From contig NZ_PKMZ01000005.1 in the NCBI RefSeq assembly GCF_002893625.1, positions 124,001 to 188,000 of the forward strand: a stretch of 64,000 nucleotides of DNA. Reading direction: 5' to 3'. The notes under the pieces were generated by a model. That model was given only the letters and a program-made list of their open reading frames with translations. It was not told where the DNA came from and did no database searches. A program made the translations under genes and the position numbers. The DNA is from Mangrovicella endophytica (lineage in GTDB: Bacteria; Pseudomonadota; Alphaproteobacteria; Rhizobiales; Rhizobiaceae). Of the stretch, positions 16,876-25,187 are shown piece by piece (the stretch's first letter is position 1; every line of letters begins with the position of its first letter).

Positions 16876-16897
16876 CAGATAGCAGACGATCTATCTG
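16876..16897. promoter_or_regulatory. Inverted repeat upstream of ureE
   Basis: CAGATAG and CTATCTG form a perfect 7-bp inverted repeat around an 8-base spacer. It ends 30 bases before the ureE start, in the short gap after the terminator. It could be an operator or an mRNA hairpin. Because ureE here is cut off from ureC it needs its own promoter, which makes the site worth noting. Confidence 0.4.
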
Positions 16898-16927
16898 TGG
16901 AATGTCCGCAGGAGCCTGGGATAACGA

Positions 16928-17479
16928 ATGATACGTGCGACTGAAGTTGTGTCCGGTCCGCAGCAGGCGACTGCCGACGACACGATCACGCTGGACGAGA
17001 CGGCGCGGCACCGCCGGCGCATGGCAATGGTCAGCGACAACGGCATCGCCTTCATGCTCGATCTGCCTGAGGCCGTGCTGCTGCGCCAAGGCGACCGGCT
17101 GGCGCTGGAGGATGGCCGTTTCGTCGAAGTCCTCGCCAAGCCCGAGCCGCTGCTTGCCGTCGCAGGGCACGATGCCCGGCATCTCCTTGTCCTGTCCTGG
17201 CACATCGGCAACCGGCATCTGGCCGCCGAGATTGCGGCCGACCGAATCCTGATCCGGCGCGATCCGGTGATCGCGGAGATGCTTGCCGGACTCGGCGCGA
17301 GCCTGGAGGAGGTCGAGGCGCCGTTCCATCCTGAAGGCGGCGCCTACGCCGGAAGCCATGGCGGACACGAGGCGCATGGCTCGGCTGGCCATCATCACGG
17401 CCATGATGACGCGACGCAGTCGGACGCTCTGGTCGACGACCATGGCCATTCGCATACGCATGGGCACGGCCATCGCTGA
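16928..17479 (+). CDS. ureE: Urease accessory protein UreE (nickel metallochaperone)
   Basis: UreE delivers nickel to the urease apoprotein complex. The N-terminal part contains LTLDE-like and RHRRRMAMVSDNGIAFMLDL segments. The central metal-binding region reads LVLSWHIGNRHLAAEI, with the conserved GNRH. The C-terminal 47 residues contain 13 histidines, a nickel-storage tail. At 183 residues it is average for the tailed UreE type. It is the first gene of the isolated ureEFG group; ureF follows. Its translational signal is weak (GGGATAACG). No ureD is visible in the window. Confidence 0.95.
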   Translation: MIRATEVVSGPQQATADDTITLDETARHRRRMAMVSDNGIAFMLDLPEAVLLRQGDRLALEDGRFVEVLAKPEPLLAVAGHDARHLLVLSWHIGNRHLAAEIAADRILIRRDPVIAEMLAGLGASLEEVEAPFHPEGGAYAGSHGGHEAHGSAGHHHGHDDATQSDALVDDHGHSHTHGHGHR

Positions 17480-17495
17480 CCTGGTAGCGCCGAAG

Positions 17496-18239
17496 ATGGA
17501 CATCGCCAGCGGGGGCGGCGGCGGCGGGGAAGGGCAATCGCCGGCCCAACTCCTCAATCTCCTCACCTGGCTTTCGCCGGCCTTCCCCGTCGGTGGCTTT
17601 GCCTGGTCGCACGGCCTGGAAACCGCCATCCGCGAGGGCCAGGTCGGCGATCGCGCGACGCTGGTCAATTGGATCGCCACGCTGGTGGACAGCGCCAGCG
17701 GCTGGAACGACCTCGTCCTGTTCCGCGAGGCCTATGCGGCGGCGCGCAGCAATGACGGTGAGCACCTGGAAGCCGTCGCTGAACTTGCGGTCGCGCTGGC
17801 CGGCACGGCCGAGCGGCGTGCCGAGACGCTGGCGCTTGGTGCGGCTTTCGCTGCGGCCTCGGCGCCGTGGCTGACGGACGGCGCGGAGAACTCGCCGGAA
17901 GGTGCGTCCGAACCGGACGATCCGCTGCTGCCGGCGCCCGCCATCGCCTATCCCGTCGCGGTTGCTCGGCTCTCCGCCCTCAACGGCATAGCGCCCGGTG
18001 ACGCGCTGCTTGCCTATGCGAACGGCTTTGCCGCCAACCTCGTCAGCGTTGCCGTGCGCCTCGTCCCACTTGGCCAGAGTGACGGCGTGCGGGCGCTCAA
18101 AGCGCTGGAGCCGGTGCTGATCGCGGCAGCCGAAGGCGCGGCACACTCGACGCTGGACGATCTCGGCAGTGCCGGCTTAACCTCTGACATCGCCGCGATG
18201 CGGCACGAGACCCTTCAGCCGAGGCTGTTCCGCTCATGA
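17496..18239 (+). CDS. ureF: Urease accessory protein UreF
   Basis: UreF acts in the UreD-UreF-UreG activation complex, gating GTP hydrolysis. The family start [24 protein letters not shown] is clear (about residues 15-40), and the C-terminal part includes [28 protein letters not shown] 17496 gives 247 residues, close to the family length. An in-frame ATG at 17460, overlapping the His tail of ureE, is an alternative. Residues about 125-150 contain an unusually acidic Ala/Pro/Glu linker ([16 protein letters not shown]) that looks like an inserted loop. It overlaps ureG by 4 bases. Confidence 0.92.
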   Translation: MDIASGGGGGGEGQSPAQLLNLLTWLSPAFPVGGFAWSHGLETAIREGQVGDRATLVNWIATLVDSASGWNDLVLFREAYAAARSNDGEHLEAVAELAVALAGTAERRAETLALGAAFAAASAPWLTDGAENSPEGASEPDDPLLPAPAIAYPVAVARLSALNGIAPGDALLAYANGFAANLVSVAVRLVPLGQSDGVRALKALEPVLIAAAEGAAHSTLDDLGSAGLTSDIAAMRHETLQPRLFRS

Positions 18240-18868
18240 TCTCCCCCCATGGCCCCTTGCGCGTCGGCATCGGCGGCCCCGTCGGTTCCGGCAAGACGAC
18301 ACTCGTCGAGAAGCTCTGCAAAGCGGCGCGCGAGACCTGGTCGATCGGCGTTGTGACCAACGACATCTATACCCGCGAGGATGCCGAGGCGCTGGTGCGG
18401 CTGCAGGCGCTGCCGGCCGACCGCATCATCGGCGTCGAGACGGGCGGCTGCCCGCATACGGCGATCCGCGAGGATGCCTCGATCAACCTCGCCGCCATCC
18501 GCGAGCTGCGCACCCGCCACGCTCACCTCGATCTCGTGCTGGTGGAGTCCGGCGGCGACAATCTTGCCGCGACCTTCTCGCCCGATCTCGTCGACCTTTC
18601 GATCTATGTGATCTCGGTGTGCCAGGGCGACGACATCCCGCGAAAGGGCGGCCCGGCGATCACCCGCTCCGACCTCCTGATCGTCAACAAGACCGATCTT
18701 GCGCCGCATGTCGGCGCCAACCTAGACCGCATGGCGACGGATGCGGCCCGCGGGCGCGGCACGCTGCCGACGGTCTTCGCCGACCTGTCGCGCCAGCGCG
18801 GTCTCGCCGACATCCTCGCCTTCCTGTCCGAGGCGGGGGGCCTGCCGTCCATCGCAGCCGCCGCGTGA
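18236..18868 (+). CDS. ureG: Urease accessory protein UreG (GTPase)
   Basis: SIMIBI-class GTPase that couples GTP hydrolysis to nickel insertion into urease. The P-loop [10 protein letters not shown] is at residues 13-22. Also seen are [13 protein letters not shown], the metal-binding Cys-Pro-His in [30 protein letters not shown] and the guanine-specificity motif NKTDL. At 210 residues it has normal length. Its ATG overlaps the ureF stop (ATGA). It is the last recognisable urease gene; the following 164 bases to the MFS gene contain no supported gene. Confidence 0.96.
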   Translation: MISPHGPLRVGIGGPVGSGKTTLVEKLCKAARETWSIGVVTNDIYTREDAEALVRLQALPADRIIGVETGGCPHTAIREDASINLAAIRELRTRHAHLDLVLVESGGDNLAATFSPDLVDLSIYVISVCQGDDIPRKGGPAITRSDLLIVNKTDLAPHVGANLDRMATDAARGRGTLPTVFADLSRQRGLADILAFLSEAGGLPSIAAAA

Positions 18869-19032
18869 GCTCGATAAGAAGGCGGCCTGCGAGCCTTCGC
18901 CGCACGAGCTCATCATCGCCCAGTTGCTGGCGAGGCTCGTCGAGCGCACCGGCGGTGGTGTGATGATCACAAAGTGCTTAGACGCCCTTGGCCGCCTCGC
19001 GGGCCAGGCGCGGTGGCGGGGCGAGCGTGGCG

Positions 19033-20229
19033 ATGCGACACGACGCTGTGGCTGACGCGGCCGGTGCGGAGGGTCTCGCCGGCGAGGCCACGCTGGATCG
19101 TGCCGCGATCGTGGCCGTCGTCCTCGGCATTTCGGCCTTCGCCGTCGCGCAGGGGCTGACCTATCCGCTGATCTCCCTGTCGCTCGAGCGTCTCGGTGTC
19201 TCGGCGTCGCTGATCGGGCTCAACGCGGCCGTGTTCGCTGCCGGGCTCGCCGCCGCGACGCTGCTCATCCGCCATCTCACGACGCGCCTCCGCGGTGATG
19301 CCCTGATCGTCGCGGCGCTCGGCGGCTGCTCGCTGGCCTTGGCCGCATTCAGCCTGGCTGACAGCCTGCTGGTCTGGTTCGCAGCGCGCCTTCTGCTCGG
19401 CCTGTGCGCTGGCACGGTGTTCATCCTCAGCGAGGCCTGGCTGCATGCGGCCTGTCCCGACCACATTCGCGGACGCGTGTCGGGCATCTACGGCGCCGGC
19501 ATGTGCCTTGGCTTTGCCGCCGGGCCCGTCGCGATCCCGCTCGTCGGCACGGCGCATGGCTTTGCCTTCGCCATGACCGCCATCTACGTCGCCGTGGTCG
19601 CTTTCACGACGGCCCTGCTCGCCCGCCGCGCCCGCACCAGGCCGGAGAGCGTGCCGGCAGGTGCGCTGTTCGAGGTGCTGCGGCGTTGGCCGGTGCTGCC
19701 GGTGATGGTTCTCGCCTTCGGCTTTGCCGACATCGCGGCGATTTCCGGTATGCCGATCTACTTCGTGCGGATCGGCCATTCGGAGTCCTTCGCGGCGCTG
19801 AGCGTCACCGTGCTGGCGCTGCCGACCGCCTTCGCCCAGCCTGTCGTGGGCTATCTTCTCGATACGCTACCGCGGCTGAAGGTCGGGATCGGCGCCGGCG
19901 TCATGGCCGCAGGCGGCTTCCTGCTGCTGCCCTTGGTCCGGTCCGACGCGGCGATCCTTCTGGTCTTTGCCGTCATTGGCGCAGCCAGCTTTGCCGTGAT
20001 GACGGCTGCGCTGACGCTGCTGGGAGAGCGTGCGTCCGGCGGCCTCCTCGTTGCGGGGACAGCGCTGTTCTCGCTGGCCTATGCCGGCGGCAGCGCCTCG
20101 GGGTCGATCATCACGGGTCTGGCGATGGAGGTCTTCGCGCCGTCCGCCGCGCCTGTTGCCGTCGGCCTGGTGCTGCTGGCGCTAAGCCTGAGCTTCCTGG
20201 CTGACGGCCGAGCCCGGCTGCCGAGCTGA
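19033..20229 (+). CDS. MFS transporter (YcaD-like)
   Basis: Twelve-helix major facilitator superfamily carrier, 398 residues. About twelve hydrophobic segments are visible. Between the second and third lies the loop RHLTTRLRGDALIVAALGG, and the mid-loop is ARRARTRPES. SEAWLHAACPDHIRGRVSGIY is typical of the YcaD/arabinose-efflux-like subfamily in alphaproteobacteria. ATG 19033 is preferred; the frame is open to 18988 but the extra residues are Arg/Gly-rich and not helix-like. Substrate unknown. It follows ureG by 164 bases and converges with the DUF4142 gene. Confidence 0.85.
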   Translation: MRHDAVADAAGAEGLAGEATLDRAAIVAVVLGISAFAVAQGLTYPLISLSLERLGVSASLIGLNAAVFAAGLAAATLLIRHLTTRLRGDALIVAALGGCSLALAAFSLADSLLVWFAARLLLGLCAGTVFILSEAWLHAACPDHIRGRVSGIYGAGMCLGFAAGPVAIPLVGTAHGFAFAMTAIYVAVVAFTTALLARRARTRPESVPAGALFEVLRRWPVLPVMVLAFGFADIAAISGMPIYFVRIGHSESFAALSVTVLALPTAFAQPVVGYLLDTLPRLKVGIGAGVMAAGGFLLLPLVRSDAAILLVFAVIGAASFAVMTAALTLLGERASGGLLVAGTALFSLAYAGGSASGSIITGLAMEVFAPSAAPVAVGLVLLALSLSFLADGRARLPS

Positions 20230-20290
20230 AATCAAGCGCTCGGTAACGCTATCAGCGGCTTCCGGCAGAGCGGCCGCCGCACATGATAAT

Positions 20291-20350
20291 GGGTGGCCGA
20301 CGATGCCGACCACCCGCTGACTGTCCTTATATCAGACCCGATGCCGGGTC
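20291..20350. terminator. Two hairpins between convergent genes
   Basis: GGGTGG pairs with CCACCC (20291-20296 with 20310-20315, plus an inner partial stem). A second hairpin, GACCCG-ATGC-CGGGTC (20335-20350), overlaps the stop codon of the leftward gene. Neither has a long T run; bidirectional termination is inferred from position. Confidence 0.4.
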
Positions 20351-20885
20351 AGTTCGCCGGAGCCGTGGTGCCGCCGGAGGTCGAGCTCGTCGCCGTCGCA
20401 TCTGTGTCGAGGAGCTTCTGGACGTGCATCGCGTGCATCTCCAGGACAGGCGTCGTCGCATCCGCATAGGTCTTGAGGTTGGCGTCCTTGCCGGCCGAGC
20501 CGTAGCCCTGATGCAGGGCAAGCGCCTTCTGGTGAGCCTTCACCTGCTGGTTGAGGTAGGTCGGCACCTTGTTGTCGGCGGCTGTCAGCTGCTCGAGCAT
20601 CTGCTGATCCTCGGCCGTCAGCTCCATCGGAACGGCGATGTCCGACTTCATGGCAGCCTGCTTCAAATCGGCTGCGGCCTTTTCATGATCGCTGATGATC
20701 TGCTGAGCGAACGTCTTCACGTCGGCAGTGGCCGACGGATCCTGCATGATCATCTGGCTGGACTGGATCTCGTACATGCCGGACGAGGCGGCTTTCGCCA
20801 CGAATTCCTGATCCGACGAGGTCTGGGCCAGAGCCGTGGTGGAGAAGAGGGCCAGTCCGGCAGCTGCCATGAGAATGGATTTCAT
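20349..20885 (-). CDS. Secreted DUF4142 domain protein (ferritin-like)
   Basis: A 178-residue exported protein. Its signal peptide MKSILMAAAGLALFSTTALA is probably cleaved after Ala20. The mature part is an all-helical DUF4142 domain, with FVAKAASSGMYEIQSSQM, VKTFAQQIISDHEKAAADL and the C-terminal LKTYADATTPVLEMHAMHVQ. The C-terminus is a Thr/Ser/Ala-rich tail. The family has a ferritin-like four-helix fold; its function is unknown, with stress-related roles suggested. ATG 20885 is chosen over the longer frame to 20963 because it begins the signal peptide and has GGGGAA upstream. Confidence 0.88.
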   Translation of the reverse strand: MKSILMAAAGLALFSTTALAQTSSDQEFVAKAASSGMYEIQSSQMIMQDPSATADVKTFAQQIISDHEKAAADLKQAAMKSDIAVPMELTAEDQQMLEQLTAADNKVPTYLNQQVKAHQKALALHQGYGSAGKDANLKTYADATTPVLEMHAMHVQKLLDTDATATSSTSGGTTAPAN

Positions 20886-21043
20886 CGAGATTCCCCGTTG
20901 TCGAGGCCGACGGAGCGGCCGATGGGGAAAGAAGGCGGGGATTGGACGCTTGTTCCCCGCCATTTCGGGGCGAGGCTAACGACCCGCGCCACGTTGGCTC
21001 TCTCGCCCGGACAAGCAGCTTTCGCCGCGCCATATGCGGCGGA

Positions 21044-21544
21044 TCAGGCGTTGGACAGTGCCGTGATCGTGACAGGCTGCGTCAGCATCCACTCCTGGAG
21101 ATTGCTGCCCGTGCCGCCGCGGTCGATCACCAGAAAGTCACTCACGTCCTCCAGGGCCAGCAGCGGATGATGCCAGGTGCCGCGACTGTAGGAGACGCCC
21201 TGACGGTCGGTGGCAAGGAAGGCCTGCGGCCTGCCGGGCCGACCGCTCTCATCCGGCGCGACGACAACCAGGTAAGGCCGGTTCGACAGTGGCATGAAGG
21301 CCTGGCTGCCGAGCGGATGGCGCTCCAGCATGGTGATCTCGATCGGCAGGGCGAAAGGCTTGCCGCGGAAGATCGAGATCAGCGGGCGACCGCCCTGCGA
21401 CGACACGTCCACCGGCGCGATGTCGTGGAAGCGCGTCGTGGTGCCGCCGTTGATCAGGCGGATCTCGGCGGCATTGTCCGGCTCGATCACCTCGCCGAAG
21501 GGTCTGAAGGCATCCGCCGTCAGGAGCGCGACGGGCAAGCTCAC
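21044..21544 (-). CDS. allA: Ureidoglycolate lyase
   Basis: Releases urea and glyoxylate from ureidoglycolate, the last purine-specific step. The 166-residue protein has the AllA pattern: an N-terminal ALLTADAFRPFGEVIEP, INGGTTTRFHDIA, ITMLERHPLGSQAFMPL and the signature GTWHHPLLAL. It overlaps allantoicase by 4 bases and is the last gene of the leftward ureide operon. The urea produced is the substrate of the urease encoded in the same window. An FAH-family gene at 37.6 kb could be mistaken for an alternative ureidoglycolate lyase, but this gene is the better fit. Confidence 0.93.
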   Translation of the reverse strand: MSLPVALLTADAFRPFGEVIEPDNAAEIRLINGGTTTRFHDIAPVDVSSQGGRPLISIFRGKPFALPIEITMLERHPLGSQAFMPLSNRPYLVVVAPDESGRPGRPQAFLATDRQGVSYSRGTWHHPLLALEDVSDFLVIDRGGTGSNLQEWMLTQPVTITALSNA

Positions 21545-22563
21545 GGCGCCTTGGTGCCGTAGAGGCGCAGCCGGCTGACGCCGCCATCCGGAAAGATGTC
21601 GAGCCGCACATGGGTGACCGGGCCGAGCGCTTTCACCTCACCGATCTCGAGGACCGCGTCGGCGGCGAGCTTCGTCTCCGGTACCAGGATCGGCCATTCC
21701 GCGCTGTCATCGCCAATGTCCTCCGGCAGGGGGTCGGTCGACAGGCGCGCGGCTCGCAGCGTGAAGCGGTCGGGGAAGTTGCCCTTGAAGTGATGCGTGT
21801 CGATCAGCACGCTGTTGATCGTCCCGGCCGTGCCGAGCTTGAGGACGCACCAGTCATTGCCCGGGCGGCGGCGGCGCGCCGTTTCCCAGCCGTCCGCCAT
21901 CACCGGCGCGCGGCCCGGCGCCAGCATGTTGGCGGGCGATCCGTAATGGGCATCGTTCCAGGCGATTGCGGTGCCGCCATTCTCGACCGCCACGAGATCG
22001 ACGACCTCGCCATGCGGAACCTCGGACCAGTCCTTGGCAACGAGGCCGTAGACGCGCAGCCGTGCCACGCCGCCGTCGGGATAGATGTGGAGGCGCAGCC
22101 AGCGGCAGGTGCGCGGCTCGGCGACGGTGACGACGTTGTGGCTGTCGCCCTTCAGCGGCATCAGAGGCACGAGCTCGCGCCAGTCGGCCTCACCCGGCTC
22201 TTCGACGGTATCGGCTGCCTCGATCATGGCCTCCGGCGGGAAGTTGCCGGTGAAGAAGGCGGTGTCGACGTCGACGGCGTGGACAGTTCCGCGTTGGCCG
22301 AGGCGAATGACGCACCAGTCGTGGCCGGGGACGCGCTTGCGACGTGACTCCCAGCCGTCCATCCACTTGCCGTGATCGTCGAAGCGGTCGGGATAGAAGA
22401 CCGGCGCCTCCGGTTGGATCAGCCGGCTCTTGTCAGCGAAGAAGTCGTCGGTCGCGAAGGTGACCTCGGTGCCGAGACGCGGATGGGCGAGGTCGACGAA
22501 GCGCTTCAGCAGGCCCTCGGCCTCAGGCGCGGGGGGCGCGGTGACGAAACGCTCGCTGCTCAT
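21541..22563 (-). CDS. alc: Allantoicase
   Basis: Hydrolyses allantoate to ureidoglycolate and urea. The 340-residue protein consists of two similar allantoicase (jelly-roll) repeats. Evidence for the repeat is the paired motif WESRRKRVPGHDWCVIRLGQRGT and WETARRRRPGNDWCVLKLGTAG, each followed by a DTxxFxGNFP segment and later by RLxxxPDGGVxRLRxYG. Length and architecture are normal. It overlaps both neighbours by 4 bases, so translation is coupled along puuE-uraD, alc and allA. Confidence 0.95.
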   Translation of the reverse strand: MSSERFVTAPPAPEAEGLLKRFVDLAHPRLGTEVTFATDDFFADKSRLIQPEAPVFYPDRFDDHGKWMDGWESRRKRVPGHDWCVIRLGQRGTVHAVDVDTAFFTGNFPPEAMIEAADTVEEPGEADWRELVPLMPLKGDSHNVVTVAEPRTCRWLRLHIYPDGGVARLRVYGLVAKDWSEVPHGEVVDLVAVENGGTAIAWNDAHYGSPANMLAPGRAPVMADGWETARRRRPGNDWCVLKLGTAGTINSVLIDTHHFKGNFPDRFTLRAARLSTDPLPEDIGDDSAEWPILVPETKLAADAVLEIGEVKALGPVTHVRLDIFPDGGVSRLRLYGTKAP

Positions 22564-24023
22564 GCTGTCTCTCCGGAGGATGGGCCGTGATCCTGCTGCC
22601 GGTTCTCATCGGCGAAAATGCCGGCGATGCGCAGCCTGGCAATCTTTTCCACTTCGTGCGCTGCCGTCGCAAGCTCGGCCTCGCGGTCATTGCCGATCCG
22701 CTGCTCAAAGGCGGCGAGAATGTCGTCCTTGGTCAGACCCTTTACGGCGATGATGAAGGGAAAGCCGAAGCGCTCGACATAGCGGGTATTGAGATCGGTG
22801 AAGCGGGCGAGCTCGTCGGCGGTCAACCGATCGAGCCCGGCGCCGGCCTGCTCGGCCTTCGACTGGTCGGTCAGCCCGCCGACCAGCGCCAGGCGGCCGG
22901 CAAGGTCGGGATGCGCCTTGAGGACAGCCAGCCGTTCCTCGGCGCTCGCCGCGCGGAAACGCGTCACCAGCGCGGCGGTGAGGCCATCTGCCGTGTCGTG
23001 GACAGCGCCGAGCCCGCGCTCATAGGCGCGATCGGCCAGATAGGGCGAGTGCTCGAAGACGCCGCCGAAGACGGACAGGAACGCCTCGCGGGACAGGCTG
23101 CTCGGCCGAAAGCGCGGCCGGTAGGGGAAGTGCTCGCGCCAGTGCCGGGCGATGTCGATGCGCCGCGCAATCCAGACGCCCTCCTTGGCCTTGATGTAGT
23201 CGAGGAAGCGGGCGAGCGCCGCGGCGCGCCCAGGGCGCCCGACGAGGCGGCAATGGAGGCCGATATTCAGCATCTTCGGCGCGCCGGCTTCGCCTTCGGC
23301 ATGAAGGAGGTCAAAGGCGTCCTTCAGATAGGCGAAGAACTGGTCGCCGGAGTTGAAGCCCTGCGGCGTCGCAAAGCGCATGTCGTTGGAATCGAGCGTA
23401 TAGGGCAGAACCAGCAGCGGCCCGTGCGGTGTCTCCTGCCAGTAGGGCAGGTCGTCGGCATAGGCGTCGGAGGCGTAGAGGAAGCCGCCTTCCTCCGCGA
23501 CGAGGTCCAGCGTGTGGCGAGAGGAGCGGCCGGTATACCAGCCGAGCGGACGCTCGCCCGTGATCGCCGTATGAAGGGCGATCGCCTCACGCATGTGGGC
23601 GCGCTCATCCTCGGCGGCGTAGTCCTTGTACTCGATCCATTTCAGCCCGTGCGAGGCAATCTCCCAGCCGGCTTCCTGCATCGCGGCGACGGCCTCCGGG
23701 CTGCGCTCCAGCGCGGTGGCGACGCCGTAGACGGTGACCGGCATGTCCCGCTCGGTGAATAGGCGCCAGAGCCGCCAGAAGCCGGCGCGCGCGCCATATT
23801 CATAGATCGATTCCATGTTCATGTGGCGCATGCCGGGCCACGGCGCGGCGCCGACGATCTCCGACAGGAAGCCTTCCGAGGCCGCATCGCCGTGAAGGAT
23901 GGCGTTCTCGCCGCCCTCCTCGTAGTTGACGACGAACTGCACGCAGATCTTTGCCCCGCCCGGCCAGTTCGGATCCGGCGGCGTGCGGCCGTAGCCGAGG
24001 AGATCGCGAGGGTAGGCAGCCAT
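22560..24023 (-). CDS. Bifunctional allantoinase (PuuE) / OHCU decarboxylase (UraD) fusion
   Basis: A 487-residue fusion. Residues about 1-300 are a PuuE-type allantoinase of the polysaccharide-deacetylase fold (FVVNYEEGGE, WPGMRHMNMESIYEYG, GWEIASHGLKWIEY, GLHCRLVGRPGR). Residues about 315-475 are a UraD-type OHCU decarboxylase (FLSVFGGVFEHSPYLADRAYE, LAVLKAHPDLAGRLA and FPFIIAVKGLTKDDILAAFEQR). It would make S-allantoin from OHCU and then open it to allantoate. ATG 24023 has AAGG nine bases upstream; an in-frame ATG exists at 24041. It is the first gene of the leftward operon. Such fusions are known in proteobacteria. Confidence 0.94.
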   Translation of the reverse strand: MAAYPRDLLGYGRTPPDPNWPGGAKICVQFVVNYEEGGENAILHGDAASEGFLSEIVGAAPWPGMRHMNMESIYEYGARAGFWRLWRLFTERDMPVTVYGVATALERSPEAVAAMQEAGWEIASHGLKWIEYKDYAAEDERAHMREAIALHTAITGERPLGWYTGRSSRHTLDLVAEEGGFLYASDAYADDLPYWQETPHGPLLVLPYTLDSNDMRFATPQGFNSGDQFFAYLKDAFDLLHAEGEAGAPKMLNIGLHCRLVGRPGRAAALARFLDYIKAKEGVWIARRIDIARHWREHFPYRPRFRPSSLSREAFLSVFGGVFEHSPYLADRAYERGLGAVHDTADGLTAALVTRFRAASAEERLAVLKAHPDLAGRLALVGGLTDQSKAEQAGAGLDRLTADELARFTDLNTRYVERFGFPFIIAVKGLTKDDILAAFEQRIGNDREAELATAAHEVEKIARLRIAGIFADENRQQDHGPSSGETA

Positions 24024-24132
24024 GCGAGAGCCTTGCATCACATCATGATGGACGCGACGCTAGGCCAGAGCGCGACGAGGCAGCAAGCCTTCCGCCAGGA
24101 AGCGGACGGGAAATGCGGCGCTCTTCACAAAC

Positions 24133-24159
24133 AAAAAAAGGCCGGGCTGCTGCCCGACC
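24133..24159 (-). terminator. Intrinsic terminator downstream of cspA
   Basis: Read leftward, GGTCGGGC pairs with GCCCGGCC (one G-U) around a 4-base loop and is followed by seven T residues. It is the clearest rho-independent terminator in the window. It lies 115 bases after the cspA stop and isolates cspA from the ureide operon. Confidence 0.88.
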
Positions 24160-24274
24160 TTCCCAGAGCATCCGGCTCGAAAGCCGGCGCTCGATCGCCT
24201 CGACGCTTGCTGCCAGTACATCCGTGGTCAGCGAGCGGAAGCGATATCTGTATGCCCGAGGGCGCGCAGCCTGA

Positions 24275-24484
24275 TCAGGCGGCGCTGAGGTTGTCGGCGG
24301 CGGACTTGCCGGAGCGGCGGTCCTGCACGATGTTGAAGTTCAGCTTCTGGCCTTCGACGATCGTGCTCATGCCAGAGCGCTCGACAGCCGAGATATGAAC
24401 GAAGACATCGGTCGAGCCATCTTCCGGCTGGATAAAGCCGAAGCCCTTGGTGGCATTGAAGAACTTCACGGTTCCAACGGTCAT
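24275..24484 (-). CDS. Cold-shock protein (CspA family)
   Basis: A 69-residue single cold-shock domain. RNP1 is KGFGFIQPE and RNP2 is [13 protein letters not shown]. It ends SAADNLSAA, which is typical of the alphaproteobacterial family. It binds single-stranded nucleic acid and acts as an RNA chaperone. A good ribosome-binding site (GAAAGGAAA) precedes the ATG. It is a single-gene transcript with a long leader upstream and a strong terminator downstream. It is unrelated to the purine genes on both sides. Confidence 0.97.
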   Translation of the reverse strand: MTVGTVKFFNATKGFGFIQPEDGSTDVFVHISAVERSGMSTIVEGQKLNFNIVQDRRSGKSAADNLSAA

Positions 24485-24817
24485 GACGATTTCCTTTCAA
24501 ATCGACGATAGAATTTCGTCGCCAAGCGCGAAGCCCAGCGGCGGCGGGTATTCGATTTTGAAAGAGAAATCAGTCGGAGCGTTGAGCGCGAAACGAAATT
24601 CAACATGCAAGATCGATAGCGAATATCTAGGCGTGGACTATGGTCATTACAAGGCAGCTCGTGAAATTACCCGAGAACGAGGCTGATGCTTAAGGTCGCT
24701 ATTCCTACTGGTGCCATCTGAAACGCCGCCGATTGCCCCTCGGCAGGGAGGCTGGACGGCCATGAGGGAGACGGGCATCATCCATAACCGGTTGTGCAGA
24801 TGACGGAATCACGCCGC
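24485..24817. promoter_or_regulatory. Divergent regulatory region between cspA and uraH
   Basis: A 333-base gap with no supported gene. The cspA-proximal half is clearly richer in A and T than the rest of the window, as expected for a cold-shock leader. A hairpin, CGACGA-TAGAATT-TCGTCG, lies at 24503-24521, just upstream of the cspA ribosome-binding site. A leftward promoter candidate is TTGTAA (24652-24647), 17 bases, TAGATA (24629-24624). This would give a leader of about 130 bases. On the uraH side there is a small AACCGGTT palindrome (24786-24793). No purine riboswitch aptamer was recognised. Confidence 0.45.
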
Positions 24818-25183
24818 ATGGCGGAACATCAGACGGGTCGGCTGACGACCCATGTCCTTGATACGAGCCTCGGCCGACCGGCAGCGGGCATTGGTGTTTC
24901 GCTGTTCCGCCTCGATGGCGAGACGCGGCAGTCGATCCTCGACGCGCTCACCAATGCCGATGGACGCTGCGATCAGCCGCTCCTGTCGGGCGATGACTTT
25001 CGGCCCGGACGCTACGAACTCGTTTTCGCCGCCGGCGACTACCTGCGGCGCACGCAAGGCAGGCTCGCCGAGCCGCTGTTCCTCGATGACGTCGTGATCC
25101 GCTTCGGCATGGCGGAAGCGGCGCATTATCACGTGCCGCTGCTGCTCTCGCCGTTCGGCTATTCCACCTATCGGGGATCGTAG
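24818..25183 (+). CDS. uraH: 5-hydroxyisourate hydrolase
   Basis: Transthyretin-related enzyme that hydrolyses 5-hydroxyisourate to OHCU. The family N-terminal signature [21 protein letters not shown] contains the active-site His, [11 protein letters not shown] follows, [16 protein letters not shown] is intact, and the protein ends in the diagnostic YRGS. ATG 24818 gives 121 residues. Earlier in-frame starts (ATG 24800, GTG 24794) are possible. It heads the rightward purine operon; xdhA starts 5 bases after the stop. Confidence 0.95.
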   Translation: MAEHQTGRLTTHVLDTSLGRPAAGIGVSLFRLDGETRQSILDALTNADGRCDQPLLSGDDFRPGRYELVFAAGDYLRRTQGRLAEPLFLDDVVIRFGMAEAAHYHVPLLLSPFGYSTYRGS

Positions 25184-25187
25184 AGCC

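Noticed and set aside
18869-19032. Possible gene remnant after ureG (a frame with LIIAQLLARLVERTGGG)
   Set aside because: Short, no homology recognised, no start with a ribosome-binding site; treated as intergenic.
24447-24686. 79-codon plus-strand frame overlapping cspA and its leader
   Set aside because: Begins antisense to cspA and runs through the A/T-rich leader; no motif or ribosome-binding site.
24700-24817. Purine riboswitch before uraH
   Set aside because: Looked for because of the purine operon, but no aptamer-like arrangement of conserved loops was recognised.
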